A DNA stretch of 38,493 bases from contig DBXV01000016.1 in the NCBI GenBank assembly GCA_002309695.1, forward strand, positions 96,602-135,094, given 5' to 3'. Within the stretch, counting starts at the first letter, position 1, and the number at the start of each line of letters is the position of its first letter. This stretch comes from Myxococcales bacterium UBA1203 (GTDB lineage: Bacteria > Myxococcota > Myxococcia > Myxococcales > UBA5297). A program made the translations under genes and the position numbers. Shown here piece by piece: positions 1-7,849 of this stretch. Below the pieces are notes generated by a model, which saw nothing but the letters and a program-made list of their open reading frames with translations, did not search any database and was not told the origin of the DNA.

Positions 1-902
1 CCGCCGTAGGAGAACCAGCTGCCGTTCTTTTCGATGAGGCGCCGGCTGCAGGCGGCTTCCAGAACCTCGCCCTCCCAGGCAATGCCGCTGCCGAAGAGCA
101 CCTCAAATTCCGCCTCGCGGAAGGGCGGCGCCACCTTGTTCTTGACGACTTTCACGCGGACGCGGCTGCCCACAATCGCGTCGCCCTCCTTCACGTGGCC
201 CAGCCGCCTCAGGTCCAGCCGCACACTGGCGTAAAATTTCAGGGCATTGCCGCCGGTGGTCGTCTCCGGGCTGCCGTACATGACGCCCAGCTTCATGCGG
301 ATCTGATTGATGAAAATCACGCAGCAGCCGCTCTTGGCCACGGCGCCGGTCAGCTTGCGGAGCGCCTGGCTCATCAGCCGCGCGTGAAGCCCCATGTGTG
401 AATCGCCCATGTCCCCCTCGATTTCGGCCTTGGGGACCAGCGCGGCCACGGAATCGATGACGATGAGGCTGACGGCGCTGGTGCGGACCAGCTGCTCGGC
501 AATTTCCAGCGCCTGTTCGCCGGTGTCGGGCTGGGCGACCAGAAGCTCCTCGGGAATGACCCCCAGCTTGCGGGCGTAGCCCAGGTCCAGGGCGTGCTCC
601 GCGTCGATGAAGGCGGCGGTGCCGCCGGATTTCTGCGTCTCAGCGATGGCGTGCAGCGTCAGCGTTGTCTTGCCCGACGATTCAGGACCGAAAATTTCCA
701 CCACGCGGCCCTTGGGATAGCCGCCGATGCCCAGGGCGGCGTCGAGGCCGATGGAACCCGTGGGAATCGCTTCCACCGGCGGACGGACCTCCTCGCCGCC
801 CAGGCGCATGATGGCACCCTTGCCGAACTGCTTTTCGATTTGGGCGATGGCCGCGCCAATGACCTGCGCTTTTTCTCCAAGTCTCTCCGTGAATTTCGCC
901 AT
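1..902 (-). CDS. recA: Recombinase RecA (3' end cut by window)
   Basis: RecA is the strand-exchange ATPase of homologous recombination and the co-protease that triggers LexA self-cleavage. Reading the minus strand from the ATG at 902 gives a start of MAKFTERLGEKAQVIGAAI, the Walker A motif GPESSGKT at about residues 72-79, the DAEHALD segment, and the L2-region block GGNALKFYASVRLDLRR. About 300 codons are visible and the frame runs off the left edge, so roughly the last 40-60 residues of a usual 340-360 aa protein are missing. The gene lies 138 bp downstream of comM on the same strand and I see no clear promoter or terminator in the gap. Co-transcription from the operator-bearing region upstream of comM is therefore likely but inferred. 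Confidence 0.98.
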   Translation of the reverse strand, partial: MAKFTERLGEKAQVIGAAIAQIEKQFGKGAIMRLGGEEVRPPVEAIPTGSIGLDAALGIGGYPKGRVVEIFGPESSGKTTLTLHAIAETQKSGGTAAFIDAEHALDLGYARKLGVIPEELLVAQPDTGEQALEIAEQLVRTSAVSLIVIDSVAALVPKAEIEGDMGDSHMGLHARLMSQALRKLTGAVAKSGCCVIFINQIRMKLGVMYGSPETTTGGNALKFYASVRLDLRRLGHVKEGDAIVGSRVRVKVVKNKVAPPFREAEFEVLFGSGIAWEGEVLEAACSRRLIEKNGSWFSYG

Positions 903-1040
903 GGGGGTCTTCCTTGTCTTGCCGGTCATCCCGGCGCTGGGCGCAGCCTGTCGCTCCCCGGATGGGGGCAGTCCGCGCGGTTGAATTCCGTGCGGGACGT
1001 TTCGCCCGCCTCGGAAGAGCTGAAAAAAGGCACTCCGACG

Positions 1041-2582
1041 TCAGGCAGCGGCCTTTTGACGGTCGAGAGATCGGAAGCCGACGGCCTCGCTCACATGCCT
1101 GGCCAGAATGTCCGGACAGCCGTCCAGGTCGGCGATGGTGCGGGCGACCTTGAGAATGCGGTCGCAGGCGCGTGCGCTCATGCCGATGCGGTCCACGACG
1201 TTCTGCAGAAGGGCGGCACCCTCCGAATCCACGCGGCAGAAGTGATGAATCGCCTTCGGACCCATCTGCGCGTTGCAGTGAATCCGGGGGAGTCCGCGGA
1301 ACCGTTCCCTCTGAATCGAACGGGCAGCCTCCACGCGCTCCCTCAAGACTGCGGAGCTGTCGCCGGCCCTCTCCGGCGACAGGTCGCGGTAGCGGACGGC
1401 GGGAACAACGACGTGCAGGTCGATGCGGTCGAGGAGCGGCCCGGAGATGCGCGACTGGTAGCGCTGAACGTCGGAAGGCGTGCAGACGCAGGTGTGCCCG
1501 GGGCTTCCGGCATGGCCGCAGGGACACGGATTCATGGCGGCCACGAGCATCAGCCGCGAGGGAAACGTGAGCGTCTGCATGGCCCGCGAGATGGTGACCG
1601 AGCCGTCTTCCAGAGGCTGGCGGAGGACCTCCAGCACGTGCTTTTTGAACTCGGGCAATTCGTCGAGAAACAGGACGCCGTTGTGCGCCAGAGACACCTC
1701 GCCCGGCCGGGGAAGCGTGCCGCCGCCGATGAGCCCCGCATCGCTGATGGTGTGATGAGGCGCGCGGAAGGGACGCTGCGTGATGAGCGGCCTGCCCTCC
1801 ATGAGCCCCACCGCCGAATAGACCTTCGATGTCTCCAGCGCTTCCTCGAAGGCCATGCGCGGAAGAATCGTGGAGAGGCGCTTGGCCAGCATCGTCTTGC
1901 CCGAACCGGGCGGCCCAATCATCACGGCGTTGTGGCCGCCGGCCGCGGCGATGAGCATGGCGCGCTTGGCACCCTCCTGACCGCGCACTTCGCTGAAATC
2001 GCTGCTGCCCTCCTCGTGCGCCTGCCGAAGGCTTTCCAGCTCAGGACGCTCGGTCAGCGGCGGCGGCAGTTCACCCTTCGCGAGGCGCTCAATCAGCTCT
2101 GAAAAATGCGCCGCTGGAATCACGGTCACACCCTCCACGACGGAGGCCTCCCGGGCGCTCTCGGCGGGCAGAACGACGCCCTGGAGCCCGGCATTGCGGG
2201 CGGCCACGGCCAGAGACAGCGCGCCTCGGATGGGCTTGATGCTCCCGTCCAGCGTCAGCTCCCCGGCGAAGAGAAATCCTTCGAGAGGGGCCGAAAGAAT
2301 CGCGCCGGCCGTCACCAGAACGCCCAGGGCAAAGGGCAGATCGAAGCCTGTGCCGTCCTTTCGGATGTCTGCGGGCGCGAGATTGATGGTCAGGCGCCGC
2401 GGCGGCAGCTCCAGATGGCAGTTGCGAATCGCGGCATACACGCGCGCCTTGCTTTCGCGGACGGCACTGTCGGGCAGACCGACGATTTCACATCCGGGCA
2501 GCCCCAGGCTGGCGTCCACTTCCACGTCCACCAGGACAGCATCGACCCCCATCAGAGCAGCGGAATGTACGCGAGCCAGCAT
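1041..2582 (-). CDS. comM: ComM/YifB-family AAA+ ATPase (Mg-chelatase-like)
   Basis: This 513 aa protein is a full-length ComM/YifB. In naturally transformable bacteria ComM is a hexameric helicase that drives branch migration during integration of incoming single-stranded DNA. Visible features are the N-terminal ChlI domain (about residues 1-170, including GLPDSAVRESKARV), Walker A GPPGSGKT at 223-230, Walker B LFLDELPE at 304-311, a Cys cluster (CPCG...CVC, 353-367) that probably binds zinc, and the C-terminal Mg-chelatase domain. The ATG at 2582 is preceded on the minus strand by a purine-rich ribosome-binding site (gagggagagga). recA follows 138 bp downstream, which makes sense for two proteins that act on the same recombination intermediate. 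A cluster of dyad operators lies 130-190 bp upstream. Confidence 0.95.
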   Translation of the reverse strand: MLARVHSAALMGVDAVLVDVEVDASLGLPGCEIVGLPDSAVRESKARVYAAIRNCHLELPPRRLTINLAPADIRKDGTGFDLPFALGVLVTAGAILSAPLEGFLFAGELTLDGSIKPIRGALSLAVAARNAGLQGVVLPAESAREASVVEGVTVIPAAHFSELIERLAKGELPPPLTERPELESLRQAHEEGSSDFSEVRGQEGAKRAMLIAAAGGHNAVMIGPPGSGKTMLAKRLSTILPRMAFEEALETSKVYSAVGLMEGRPLITQRPFRAPHHTISDAGLIGGGTLPRPGEVSLAHNGVLFLDELPEFKKHVLEVLRQPLEDGSVTISRAMQTLTFPSRLMLVAAMNPCPCGHAGSPGHTCVCTPSDVQRYQSRISGPLLDRIDLHVVVPAVRYRDLSPERAGDSSAVLRERVEAARSIQRERFRGLPRIHCNAQMGPKAIHHFCRVDSEGAALLQNVVDRIGMSARACDRILKVARTIADLDGCPDILARHVSEAVGFRSLDRQKAAA

Positions 2583-2713
2583 GTCCTCTCCCTCTTGAAC
2601 GGGGCACCGAAGCGCTTCGCGGGGGCGAAGAAGGTGCCGCCGAAACGAGCTGCGTGGGCCACATCAATCGGCATGCCCGGGCAGTTTCAGAGGGAGAGCG
2701 GCTTTTGGAGGCG

Positions 2714-2772
2714 TGTTCCGAATCGGAACAGGTGTTTCGCGGCGGAACAGCCCGCTGTTCCGTTTCAGAACA
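2714..2772 (-). promoter_or_regulatory. Three tandem TGTTY-N7-GAACA dyads (putative LexA/SOS-type operators) upstream of comM-recA
   Basis: Three 17-bp inverted repeats with identical arms and a constant 7-bp spacer lie at 2714-2730 (spacer cgaatcg), 2733-2749 (spacer cgcggcg; left arm TGTTT) and 2756-2772 (spacer cgtttca). The interval between the first and second dyads, GGAACAGGTGTTTC (2725-2738), matches the Gram-positive/actinobacterial LexA-box consensus CGAACRNRYGTTYC at all but the first base. The cluster sits in the 215-bp gap upstream of comM and recA, which suggests DNA-damage control by LexA. The binding protein is inferred; another dimeric repressor is possible. Confidence 0.6.
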
Positions 2773-2797
2773 GTCCGTCAGCAGCGCTCCTCGTTCG

Positions 2798-3532
2798 TCA
2801 GCTCTTCAGGAAGAAAAACGCGAGGCCGAAGACCACGTTGAGCAGGAGGACGCAGAGGCAGGAGTCAACCACGCCGCGCGTCGTGGCATCTCCGACGCCG
2901 CCCGGGCCGCCCTCCGCTTTAAGTCCGCAGCGCACGGCCGAAAGAGGAATGGCGAGGCCGAAGCCCAGTGACTTGACGGCAAAGGCAGTGATGTCGCCGC
3001 TGTCGATGAGGGCCGGATCGAGAAATGCCGAGGCATCCGCGCCGTAGAAGAACAGCGCACAGAAGGCGGAGCTGACGATGGAGATGACGGTGCCGATGAT
3101 GAGCAGGCAGGGGAGCGCCAGAACGCCGCCCAGAAGTTTGGGCAGGACCACGTCCGAAAATCGGTCGCCCGAGCACAGCTCCAGCGCGTCGAGCTGGCCC
3201 GTCACCTGAAGGGAGGCGGCTTCGGCCGAGAGGGCGGCGCCGACGCGGACCGCGGCCAGCAGGCCGGCGATGGTGGGCGCCAGGTCGCGAAAGAGGATTT
3301 CAAACCAGGCCGAACCCACCAGAGAGATGTCGCCCACGACCTGACGCGCCTGCGAGGCCCCGTGCTCGATGAGGACGGCGCCGAAGAAAGCCATGCCCGC
3401 GGCGACGAGGAGCATCGAATCGGTGCCGATGCGGGCCGTTTCCCGGAGGACCTCTCTGAGCTGAATGCCGTTTTCCCGCGCGCTGGCGATGGAGGCGGTG
3501 AGGATGGCGGCCAGTTCGGAAGGGGCATTCAC
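2798..3532 (-). CDS. MlaE/YrbE-family ABC transporter permease (second copy)
   Basis: This 244 aa integral membrane protein belongs to the MlaE/YrbE permease family of MCE-type lipid transporters, which move phospholipid or other hydrophobic substrates between inner and outer membrane. It has a central hydrophobic core with about five membrane segments (for example VVLPKLLGGVLALPCLLIIG) and an AEAASLQVTGQLDALE block that corresponds to the family's conserved EIGTMKVTEQIDAL region. Its start overlaps the stop of the upstream permease by 4 bp (3529-3532), so the two are probably translationally coupled. No MlaF ATPase or MlaD/MCE substrate-binding gene is present in the window. The two permeases resemble each other in length and design and may form a heterodimer. 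Confidence 0.8.
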   Translation of the reverse strand: MNAPSELAAILTASIASARENGIQLREVLRETARIGTDSMLLVAAGMAFFGAVLIEHGASQARQVVGDISLVGSAWFEILFRDLAPTIAGLLAAVRVGAALSAEAASLQVTGQLDALELCSGDRFSDVVLPKLLGGVLALPCLLIIGTVISIVSSAFCALFFYGADASAFLDPALIDSGDITAFAVKSLGFGLAIPLSAVRCGLKAEGGPGGVGDATTRGVVDSCLCVLLLNVVFGLAFFFLKS

Positions 3533-4287
3533 GGCAGCACCTGCACGGTCAGAAAAGTGATGGCCCAGTCGAGACAGGTCAGAGCCGCGGCGCTTTCGAC
3601 GACGGCGCGGGCGGCGGCACTGCCAATCGCGCGGGCGCCTCCCTGAGCGGCGAGTCCCGTGCGGGTGGACACCAGAGAGATGGCGGCGCCGAACACGGAC
3701 AGCTTCACCAGCGCGGCGGCGAGGTCCGCGGGATGCACGCGGGCGCTGAAACTCATCATGAAAGTGCTGGGCTCAATGCCGGAGATGAGCTGGCCAAAGC
3801 CGATGGATGAGATGATGGCCGTGAGGCTGGAGAGGATGCCCAGGGCCGTGACGGCAAAAGCGCTGGCCAGCACGCGCGGCGCCACGAGAAAGGCGAAGGG
3901 GTCCACGCCGACGCCGACCAGTCCTTCCAGCTGCCCGCCGATTTTCATGGCGCCCAGTTCGGCGGCGTTGCGGGCACCGATGCGGCCGCACATCACGAGC
4001 GAGGTAATCAGCGGCCCGAGTTCGCGGAGGACGGCGTAGCCCGAGGCCCAGCCGAAGAGCGAGCGGACGCCGAAGCGGACGACGACCAGGTTGCTGAAGA
4101 GGACCAGGATGAAGCCTACGAAGGCGCCGACGACGAGGGAGAGCGTGAGGGCGTCGCTGCCAAAGGCGGCGGCGGAGCGGAGAACCTCGCGGAAATCGAG
4201 CCTCGGAATTGCCCTGGCAGTGCGGAGAGCGACGATGCCCAGCGCGCCGATTCCCCGAAAAATTTCCGCCGAGGGTCCTCTTTTCAT
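3529..4287 (-). CDS. MlaE/YrbE-family ABC transporter permease (first copy)
   Basis: This 252 aa permease of the MlaE/YrbE family carries the conserved block RELGPLITSLVMCGRIGARNAAELGAMKIGGQLEGL, which is diagnostic for the family, at about residues 88-123. Hydrophobic segments flank it (about 45-75, 135-160, 175-200, 225-250). The start ATG at 4287 lies inside the stop of proC (ATGA junction), and the next permease starts inside this gene's stop, so proC and the two permeases are one transcription unit. The family works with an ATPase (MlaF) and a periplasmic MCE protein (MlaD), neither of which is nearby, so they must be encoded elsewhere. Confidence 0.85.
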   Translation of the reverse strand: MKRGPSAEIFRGIGALGIVALRTARAIPRLDFREVLRSAAAFGSDALTLSLVVGAFVGFILVLFSNLVVVRFGVRSLFGWASGYAVLRELGPLITSLVMCGRIGARNAAELGAMKIGGQLEGLVGVGVDPFAFLVAPRVLASAFAVTALGILSSLTAIISSIGFGQLISGIEPSTFMMSFSARVHPADLAAALVKLSVFGAAISLVSTRTGLAAQGGARAIGSAAARAVVESAAALTCLDWAITFLTVQVLP

Positions 4288-5102
4288 TTTTTCCGGCCCA
4301 GCTCCCGCGACCTGGCCGCCGCCTTGTCCACGGCGTCATAGAGCGCCGCCCGCACGCCGCCCGCCTCCAGCGCCTGCATGCCGGCGATGGTCGTCCCGCC
4401 CGGACTCGTGACTTGATCCTTGAGCTGCGCCGGATGCAGCCCCGTCTCCTGAACCATGCGCGCGCTGCCAATCAGCGTCTGCACCGCCAGTTCCTGCGCC
4501 GTCTTGCGGGGAAGCCCCGCCTTCACGCCCGCGTCGGCAAGCGCCTCAATGATGAGGAAGACGTAGGCGGGACCGCTGCCCGAGAGCCCGGTCACGGCGT
4601 CCATCAGGTGTTCGCCGACCTCGGAGGCAGTGCCGACTGAGCGGAAAATTTCCAGCGCGAGCGCCATGTCGTCCTTAGAGGCGTTGGGCCCCGCCGAGAG
4701 ACAGGCCGCGCCCTCGCCGATGAGGGCCGGCGTGTTGGGCATCACACGGATGATGCGCGGACCTTTGGGAAGCCTCTCGCTGATGAACTGAGTGGTGATG
4801 CCGGCGGCGATGGAAATCACCAGCTTCCCTGCGTCCAGAGCGCCGGCGAGCCCGCAGAGAACGCCGTCCATGACCTGCGGCTTCACGGCCAGCACAATCA
4901 CGTCTGCGCCCGCGGCCGCCCGCACGTTGTCGGTCTCGGTGCGGATGCCGAAATCGCGGGCGATGAGGCCGAGCCGCTCCTGACTGACGTCGGAGGCGGT
5001 GATGCGCTTCGGCTCAATGCCGCCTCGGGTAATGAGTCCGCGGATGAGCGCCGAAGCCATGCAGCCGGCGCCGATGAAAGTGATGTTCAGGGAAGGATTC
5101 AT
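4284..5102 (-). CDS. proC: Pyrroline-5-carboxylate reductase
   Basis: ProC carries out the last step of proline synthesis, NAD(P)H-dependent reduction of 1-pyrroline-5-carboxylate to proline, in the cytoplasm. The 272 aa product has the N-terminal Rossmann motif GAGCMA at residues 11-16, the VLAVKPQVM strand, the GLSGSGPAYVF motif that starts the dimerisation domain, and the signature TSPGGTTIAGMQALE near residue 225. I chose the ATG at 5102 (MNPSLNITFIGAG) because it places the Rossmann fold at the normal distance from the N-terminus; the frame stays open further upstream but that part looks non-coding. Length is typical (about 270 aa). The stop overlaps the start of the first MlaE-type permease. 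Confidence 0.95.
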   Translation of the reverse strand: MNPSLNITFIGAGCMASALIRGLITRGGIEPKRITASDVSQERLGLIARDFGIRTETDNVRAAAGADVIVLAVKPQVMDGVLCGLAGALDAGKLVISIAAGITTQFISERLPKGPRIIRVMPNTPALIGEGAACLSAGPNASKDDMALALEIFRSVGTASEVGEHLMDAVTGLSGSGPAYVFLIIEALADAGVKAGLPRKTAQELAVQTLIGSARMVQETGLHPAQLKDQVTSPGGTTIAGMQALEAGGVRAALYDAVDKAAARSRELGRKK

Positions 5103-5311
5103 GGGGCTGCTTTCAAAAGGCTCAGGAAGCCTGTGGAAAAGGGCGGCGCGCCTTAGACAAAACGCCTCGGAGCGGCAACCTGGATTCCCTGTGAAGAGCA
5201 GCGCGGCACGCATCTGAACTGACGGGAGCATGGGCGAATTGCCGGTTGCTTTTTGACCTCCCCGGTGACTTGGGGCGCCGCGCTCGCCAGCGGGGTGGCA
5301 GCGGGCGGCTT
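5103..5311. other. Intergenic part between divergent proC and the riboswitch
   Basis: This stretch separates proC (minus) from the thiamine riboswitch (plus) and must contain the promoters of both units. It is GC-rich. I see no gene with good coding signs, and no sigma-70-like promoter pair that I would defend. Confidence 0.5.
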
Positions 5312-5410
5312 CCTTCGAGAGAAACGAACGGGGCGCCTGCCGTCTGAGAAGAGACCCGAAAACCTGATCCGGACAATGCCGGCGGAGGGAACGGGCGGGC
5401 TGCACGAAGG
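5312..5410 (+). ncRNA. TPP (thiamine pyrophosphate) riboswitch, THI element
   Basis: All the conserved blocks of the THI element occur in order on the plus strand: GGGGCGCC (5330-5337), CTGAGA (5344-5349), ACCC (5354-5357), ACCTGATC (5362-5369) with the CCGG/CCGG arm around it, AATGCC (5375-5380) and GGAGGGAA (5384-5391). A 6-bp closing helix CCTTCG/CGAAGG (5312-5317 with 5405-5410) can extend the structure. The P3 arm is minimal. The element binds thiamine pyrophosphate and usually represses genes for thiamine synthesis or uptake. The next gene on the strand starts at 5489 and encodes an outer-membrane barrel protein. Confidence 0.93.
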
Positions 5411-5439
5411 CGCTCGGGCATCTTCTACGGCGAAGAATG

Positions 5440-5464
5440 AGCGCTTCCTCCCTCCGCGCTTTTG
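5440..5464 (+). terminator. Probable riboswitch expression platform (short terminator hairpin with competing anti-terminator)
   Basis: AGCGC (5440-5444) pairs with GCGCT (5456-5460) and is followed by TTTT, giving a short intrinsic-terminator-like hairpin. Its loop contains TCCCTCCGC (5449-5457), perfectly complementary over 9 bases to GCGGAGGGA (5382-5390), the conserved 3' block of the aptamer. The two pairings exclude each other, so ligand-bound aptamer would leave the loop free to form the terminator. The hairpin is weak (5 bp, short U run), so partial termination or a translational effect is also possible. Confidence 0.5.
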
Positions 5465-5488
5465 GATGCGTCCCGGGAGTTTCATCGA

Positions 5489-6781
5489 ATGTGTGGAGCG
5501 GGATTTTGGCCTGCGCGGGCTGCGGCGCTGGCCGCGGCGGCATCGGCCCTGATGTGGGCGGCTGAGGCGCATGCTTCTTTTGACGAGTTTTCCGACGAGC
5601 AGCGGCCGTCTCACTTTGAAATCAGGGCTGCGGATGCGCTGACGCTGGCCTTCAAGGGCGATTTGAAGCTGGGCCTGCACGACATCGAAGGGCAGGGCGG
5701 GCCAAAGCACGACAGCGGCACGGATACTCAGACGCTGGGGACGCGCAGTCCGCACGTGGAGCTGGACAGCTTTTCGCTGGCGCTTCGGCTGGGGATGTCC
5801 AGGCATCTGGGCGTGAACACGCTTCTCGAATTTACGACCAGCCGCGCCAGCCTCTCATCCATGTGGATTGACTTCCGCGCCGAAGCGCCCGAGCGCCTCT
5901 TTCACCGCGTTGAGCTGGGCTACCAGACGCCCATCGTCGCCACTGACCGCAGGAGCGAGCGCTACGCGCTGGCCGCCGCTTCCGCGTGGAAAAATCCGGA
6001 ATTTCACCTGGCCTACGAGGGCGCGTTTTTTTTCACGCCCAAGGTGCACCTCGAGTTCGGCGCCTCCGTGGCCATGATGCGTCCGCTCGTGTTTTCCCGC
6101 GTCCAGCAGTCGGGCATTCAGAGCGGCACCATCAATTTTCTCGCCTACGGGCCGGCCAAGAGCTTTTCGGGGAACAGTCCCGTCGGCGGCGGCCGGATTC
6201 GCTTCGAGGCCTGGGGCGCTTTTGTGGAGGCGTTCGGCTTCATCGGCAGGCTGGCCGCGCAGGAAGGAACGGACACGCTGCGGAGCGGTTTCCCCAACTA
6301 TCGGGCGCTGAAGGGCTACTCCAGCGAGACGGCCTCCGAGGGTGACTTCTGGTGGTGGGGCGGCCGGACGGGCTTTCAGGGAAAGCGGCTGCGCGCCTTT
6401 GCCGAGGCCATTGTCTCGCGTGAGGACCTTCTGGACCGCCTGGGCGCCTACGCTCAGATTTCCTGCCGCTTCGACCTGCCCTTCTTCGACAAGTGGCTGA
6501 AATCCGTGGAGCCGCTGGTCCGCCTGGGAACGCTCCGCATTCTGGGGTCCACCGAGGTGAACGGGGACCTGGCCTTGAGGTCGCCGGCCATGGTCAACGC
6601 CGTCAGCTGGGACTGGAACACGCTCGATCTGGCCCTGGCGGTGGAGGTGTTTCAGGACTTCGTGTGGCTGCGCGCCGAGTACTACTTCCTGTGGGAGGAG
6701 AACGGCGTCAGTGACCTGGGCGTTGAGCAGCAGGACTTCAAAAACAACGAGCTGCTCATTCAACTGTCGCTGCGCTTCTGA
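5489..6781 (+). CDS. Outer-membrane beta-barrel protein downstream of a TPP riboswitch
   Basis: The 430 aa product starts with a good signal peptide (MCGAGFWPARAAALAAAASA..., cleavage probably after AHA near residue 30). It continues with many alternating polar/aromatic strands such as FHLAYEGAFFFTPKVHLEFG and LRAEYYFLW, and ends LSLRF; a terminal Phe is the usual signal for the BAM assembly machine. I preferred ATG 5489 over TTG 5462 because it gives the better signal peptide and a gggag ribosome site at proper distance. It has no plug domain or TonB box, so it is not a TonB-dependent receptor. Control by a TPP riboswitch suggests a role in passage of thiamine or a thiamine precursor across the outer membrane, but no substrate can be read from the sequence. 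The exact family was not recognised. The next gene starts 46 bp downstream and may be co-transcribed. Confidence 0.8.
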   Translation: MCGAGFWPARAAALAAAASALMWAAEAHASFDEFSDEQRPSHFEIRAADALTLAFKGDLKLGLHDIEGQGGPKHDSGTDTQTLGTRSPHVELDSFSLALRLGMSRHLGVNTLLEFTTSRASLSSMWIDFRAEAPERLFHRVELGYQTPIVATDRRSERYALAAASAWKNPEFHLAYEGAFFFTPKVHLEFGASVAMMRPLVFSRVQQSGIQSGTINFLAYGPAKSFSGNSPVGGGRIRFEAWGAFVEAFGFIGRLAAQEGTDTLRSGFPNYRALKGYSSETASEGDFWWWGGRTGFQGKRLRAFAEAIVSREDLLDRLGAYAQISCRFDLPFFDKWLKSVEPLVRLGTLRILGSTEVNGDLALRSPAMVNAVSWDWNTLDLALAVEVFQDFVWLRAEYYFLWEENGVSDLGVEQQDFKNNELLIQLSLRF

Positions 6782-6826
6782 CGGGCACTTCTTCAGACGC
6801 CGGCCGGACGGAGCAGGGAGAACACC

Positions 6827-7717
6827 ATGGTGACGAACGGCACCAATGACATGAGCGACATGACGGACGCGGACAGAAATCCGGGCGCGGGCAGCGCCGC
6901 AGTGCCCATCGGCGAAGAGTTTTCAGTGAAAGACCTTGTGACGGGGGCCAGCTTTCCCCTGAGGGCCGCGCTTCTTGTCCTGAGAACGCCCTCGCTGCGC
7001 ACCCGGGTTCTGCTCATGTCCCTGGCGGCCTTTGTCTGCCTTGTGGTGCTGGCGGCCGGACTGTTCTGGGCCGCGCCTGCCCTCGTGGATGCCCTCTGGA
7101 ACACCGCGGATGCCTGGTACGCGCGGACTGCCCGGACGCTTCTGAAAATCGCGGCCTACGCGGCGCTGTTCGCCGTCGGTGCGTTCACGCTGCCGTCGCT
7201 GGTCCTCATTCCGCTGACAGATCCGCTCTCGGAGGCCGCGGAACGCGCCATGGGCCTGAAAGTGATTCCTCAGACGTTGGCCGAGAGCTTTCGGGCGACT
7301 TGGCGCTCGCTGATCAACATGCTTCTGCGGGGCCTCGTTTTTGCCGCCGGGCATCTGCTGCTGCTCCCCCTGAACCTGATTCCCGGCGTGGGCGGCGCGC
7401 TCTGGAGCTGCCTCGCCTGGCTCTGGTCCGCCGTCTGGATCGCCCTGGCGCAGCTCGATGTCCCCATGGCCCGCCATTTGAGGCCGTTTGCCGATGCCTT
7501 CCGCGCCTTTGCCGCCCGAAAGCTCCTCTTCCTGGGCTTCGGCAGCGGCATCTACGTCCTGCTGTGGGTCCCCATCCTCAACGCCATGCTCGTGCCTCTG
7601 GCGGTGGTCGCTTCGACGATGCTCATGTGCTCGCTGGAAGATGCCGGCGTTCTGCTGCCGCGCCCGGAGGATGCCGGTGGGCAGGGGGCGCATTCCCCAA
7701 CTTCGGACGCCTCTTAA
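6827..7717 (+). CDS. EI24/CysZ-like integral membrane protein
   Basis: The 296 aa protein has a polar N-terminus of about 55 residues and then hydrophobic segments at roughly 60-90, 107-135, 166-212 (probably two) and 235-275, with the NLIPGVGGALWS stretch typical of the EI24/CysZ family (Pfam EI24). E. coli CysZ is a sulfate channel, but many family members have no known substrate, so I do not assign one. A ggga ribosome site precedes ATG 6827. It follows the riboswitch-controlled barrel gene by 46 bp and may share its transcript, which would put it under thiamine control as well; this is inference from spacing only. Confidence 0.7.
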   Translation: MVTNGTNDMSDMTDADRNPGAGSAAVPIGEEFSVKDLVTGASFPLRAALLVLRTPSLRTRVLLMSLAAFVCLVVLAAGLFWAAPALVDALWNTADAWYARTARTLLKIAAYAALFAVGAFTLPSLVLIPLTDPLSEAAERAMGLKVIPQTLAESFRATWRSLINMLLRGLVFAAGHLLLLPLNLIPGVGGALWSCLAWLWSAVWIALAQLDVPMARHLRPFADAFRAFAARKLLFLGFGSGIYVLLWVPILNAMLVPLAVVASTMLMCSLEDAGVLLPRPEDAGGQGAHSPTSDAS

Positions 7718-7849
7718 GGAAAACTTCAGCCCTCCGCCGTCCGTGTGACCGATTCCTCACCTGACTGAAACTGACACGGCGCCGCGGCTTTCTGCACACA
7801 GGCCTGCCGGGGCCGGAACGGCGGTTTCAGAGAGAAACAGGAGGACGAG

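Noticed and set aside
594..2102. Long plus-strand open frame of about 500 codons opposite recA and comM
   Set aside because: It is antisense to two certain genes; high GC keeps stop codons rare, and the translation has no recognisable domain.
5153..5806. Minus-strand open frame across the proC-barrel gap
   Set aside because: Basic, low-complexity translation; it covers the riboswitch and signal peptide region, which are better supported.
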